A stretch of DNA of 64,000 nt from Gymnothorax reevesii. Taxonomy: Eukaryota; Chordata; Actinopteri; Anguilliformes; Muraenidae. The position numbers and the translations under genes were made by a program. This document shows positions 63,501 through 64,000 of the stretch, piece after piece (positions within the stretch are counted from its first letter, which is position 1; the number at the start of each line of letters is the position of its first letter). The stretch lies in the NCBI GenBank assembly GCA_029721435.1, contig CM056582.1, positions 36,662,611-36,726,610 on the forward strand, in the 5' to 3' direction. Under the pieces are notes generated by a model. That model was not told the DNA's origin, ran no database searches, and saw nothing but the letters and a program-made list of their open reading frames with translations.

Positions 63501-64000
63501 TTCCCTGTGTGTTGATTTGAATATTCCCGCACTTTAGTGACAGAATGCATCTTCCCCGTGTGTTAATTTGAATATTCCAGCACTCTAGTGACAGAATGCT
63601 TCTTCCCTGTGTGTTGATTTCAATATTCCAGCACTCTAGTGACAGAATGCATCTTCTCTGTGTGTTGATTTGAATATTCCAGCACTCTAGTGACAGAATG
63701 CATCTCCCCTGTGTGTTGATTTGAATATTCCTGCACTCCACTGACAGAATACATCTTCCCTGTGTGTTGATCTGAATATTCCAGCACTAAAGTGACAGAA
63801 TGCATCTTCTCTGTGTTGATTTGAATATTCCAGCACTCTAGTGACAGAATGCATCTTCCCTGTGTGTTGATTTGAATATTCCAGCACTCTAGTGACAGAA
63901 TGCTTCTTCCCTGTGTGTTGATTTGAATATTCCAGCACTCTAGTGACAGAATGCATCTTCCCTGTGTGTTGATTTGAATGTTCCAGCACTCTAGTGACAG
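54551..64000. repeat. 51-bp satellite array, right arm
   Basis: The same 51-bp satellite resumes directly after the retrotransposon, in the same orientation and at the same point of the monomer where the left arm stopped. It runs to the window end. Variant types here match those of the left arm from about 29 kb onward. A four-monomer stretch at 63359-63550 encodes the same residues in its minus frame as the stretches at 29617-29808 and 37013-37204. The block 61319-63295 keeps one reading frame for 1,977 bp, meaning no frame-changing indel in about 39 monomers, so it is the most uniform part of the window. No gene is visible. Confidence 0.97.
57186..61395. repeat. 2,239-bp higher-order repeat, two copies
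   Basis: A shortened 47-bp monomer (CCTGTGTTGATTTG, with one GTGT missing) acts as a tag. It starts at 57241 and 59480 (spacing 2,239 bp) and at 58512 and 60751 (again 2,239 bp). Flanking variants agree throughout: CACTTTTAGTGACAG, TTCTTGCATCCTAG, CTAGTATCAG and GCATCCTCGAG. Each unit has two similar halves of about 1,254 and 985 bp. In the longer half a 201-bp stretch with the short monomer is itself doubled (58311/58512 and 60550/60751). Confidence 0.9.

Overview
This window looks like vertebrate (most likely fish or amphibian) nuclear DNA. It is almost entirely one satellite with a 51-bp monomer, interrupted once by a broken LTR retrotransposon. No cellular gene, tRNA, rRNA or bacterial feature was found. 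The host guess rests on the retrotransposon: its pol order places integrase before reverse transcriptase and its Gag is SCAN-like, a combination known from the Gmr1-like Ty3/gypsy group of deuterostomes. Vertebrate-type CTCF and p53-like motifs in its LTR agree with this.

Layout. Bases 1-48899 are satellite. Bases 48900-54550 are the retrotransposon, on the minus strand. Bases 54551-64000 are the same satellite again. Together the two arms hold roughly 1,140 monomers. An exact copy of the consensus lies at 39998-40048. Variant monomers recur in blocks, which shows several higher-order repeats: a pair spaced about 6.37 kb apart at the left end; a three-copy block of about 3.1 kb (about 8.4-17.5 kb); a related set at 17.5-27 kb; a pair spaced about 7.35-7.40 kb (27-30 and 34.4-37.3 kb); a pair spaced about 2.65-2.75 kb (37-42 kb); a block of shorter duplications at 42-46.4 kb; and a clean 2,239-bp unit in the right arm. 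The left 29 kb is more divergent. The last few kb of the right arm are the most uniform.

The retrotransposon reads, on the minus strand: truncated 5' LTR (right side), a tRNA-Pro-like primer site, Gag with a long charged helix and SCAN-like capsid, CCHC knuckle, aspartic protease, integrase (HHCC, D,D35E, GPY/F), reverse transcriptase (YIDD), RNase H, a purine tract and the 3' LTR. Gag, protease and integrase share one frame, cut by a TAG and a TAA. Two shifts of net -1 then separate integrase from RT and split RNase H. The 5' LTR has lost its promoter half, so this copy should be inactive. The remaining 3' LTR holds a TATA box, a CACCC box, three perfect p53-family half-sites in a row and a CTCF-like core.

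Many long open frames occur on the minus strand of the satellite. They exist because 51 is a multiple of three and the consensus has no stop in any minus frame. I do not regard them as genes.
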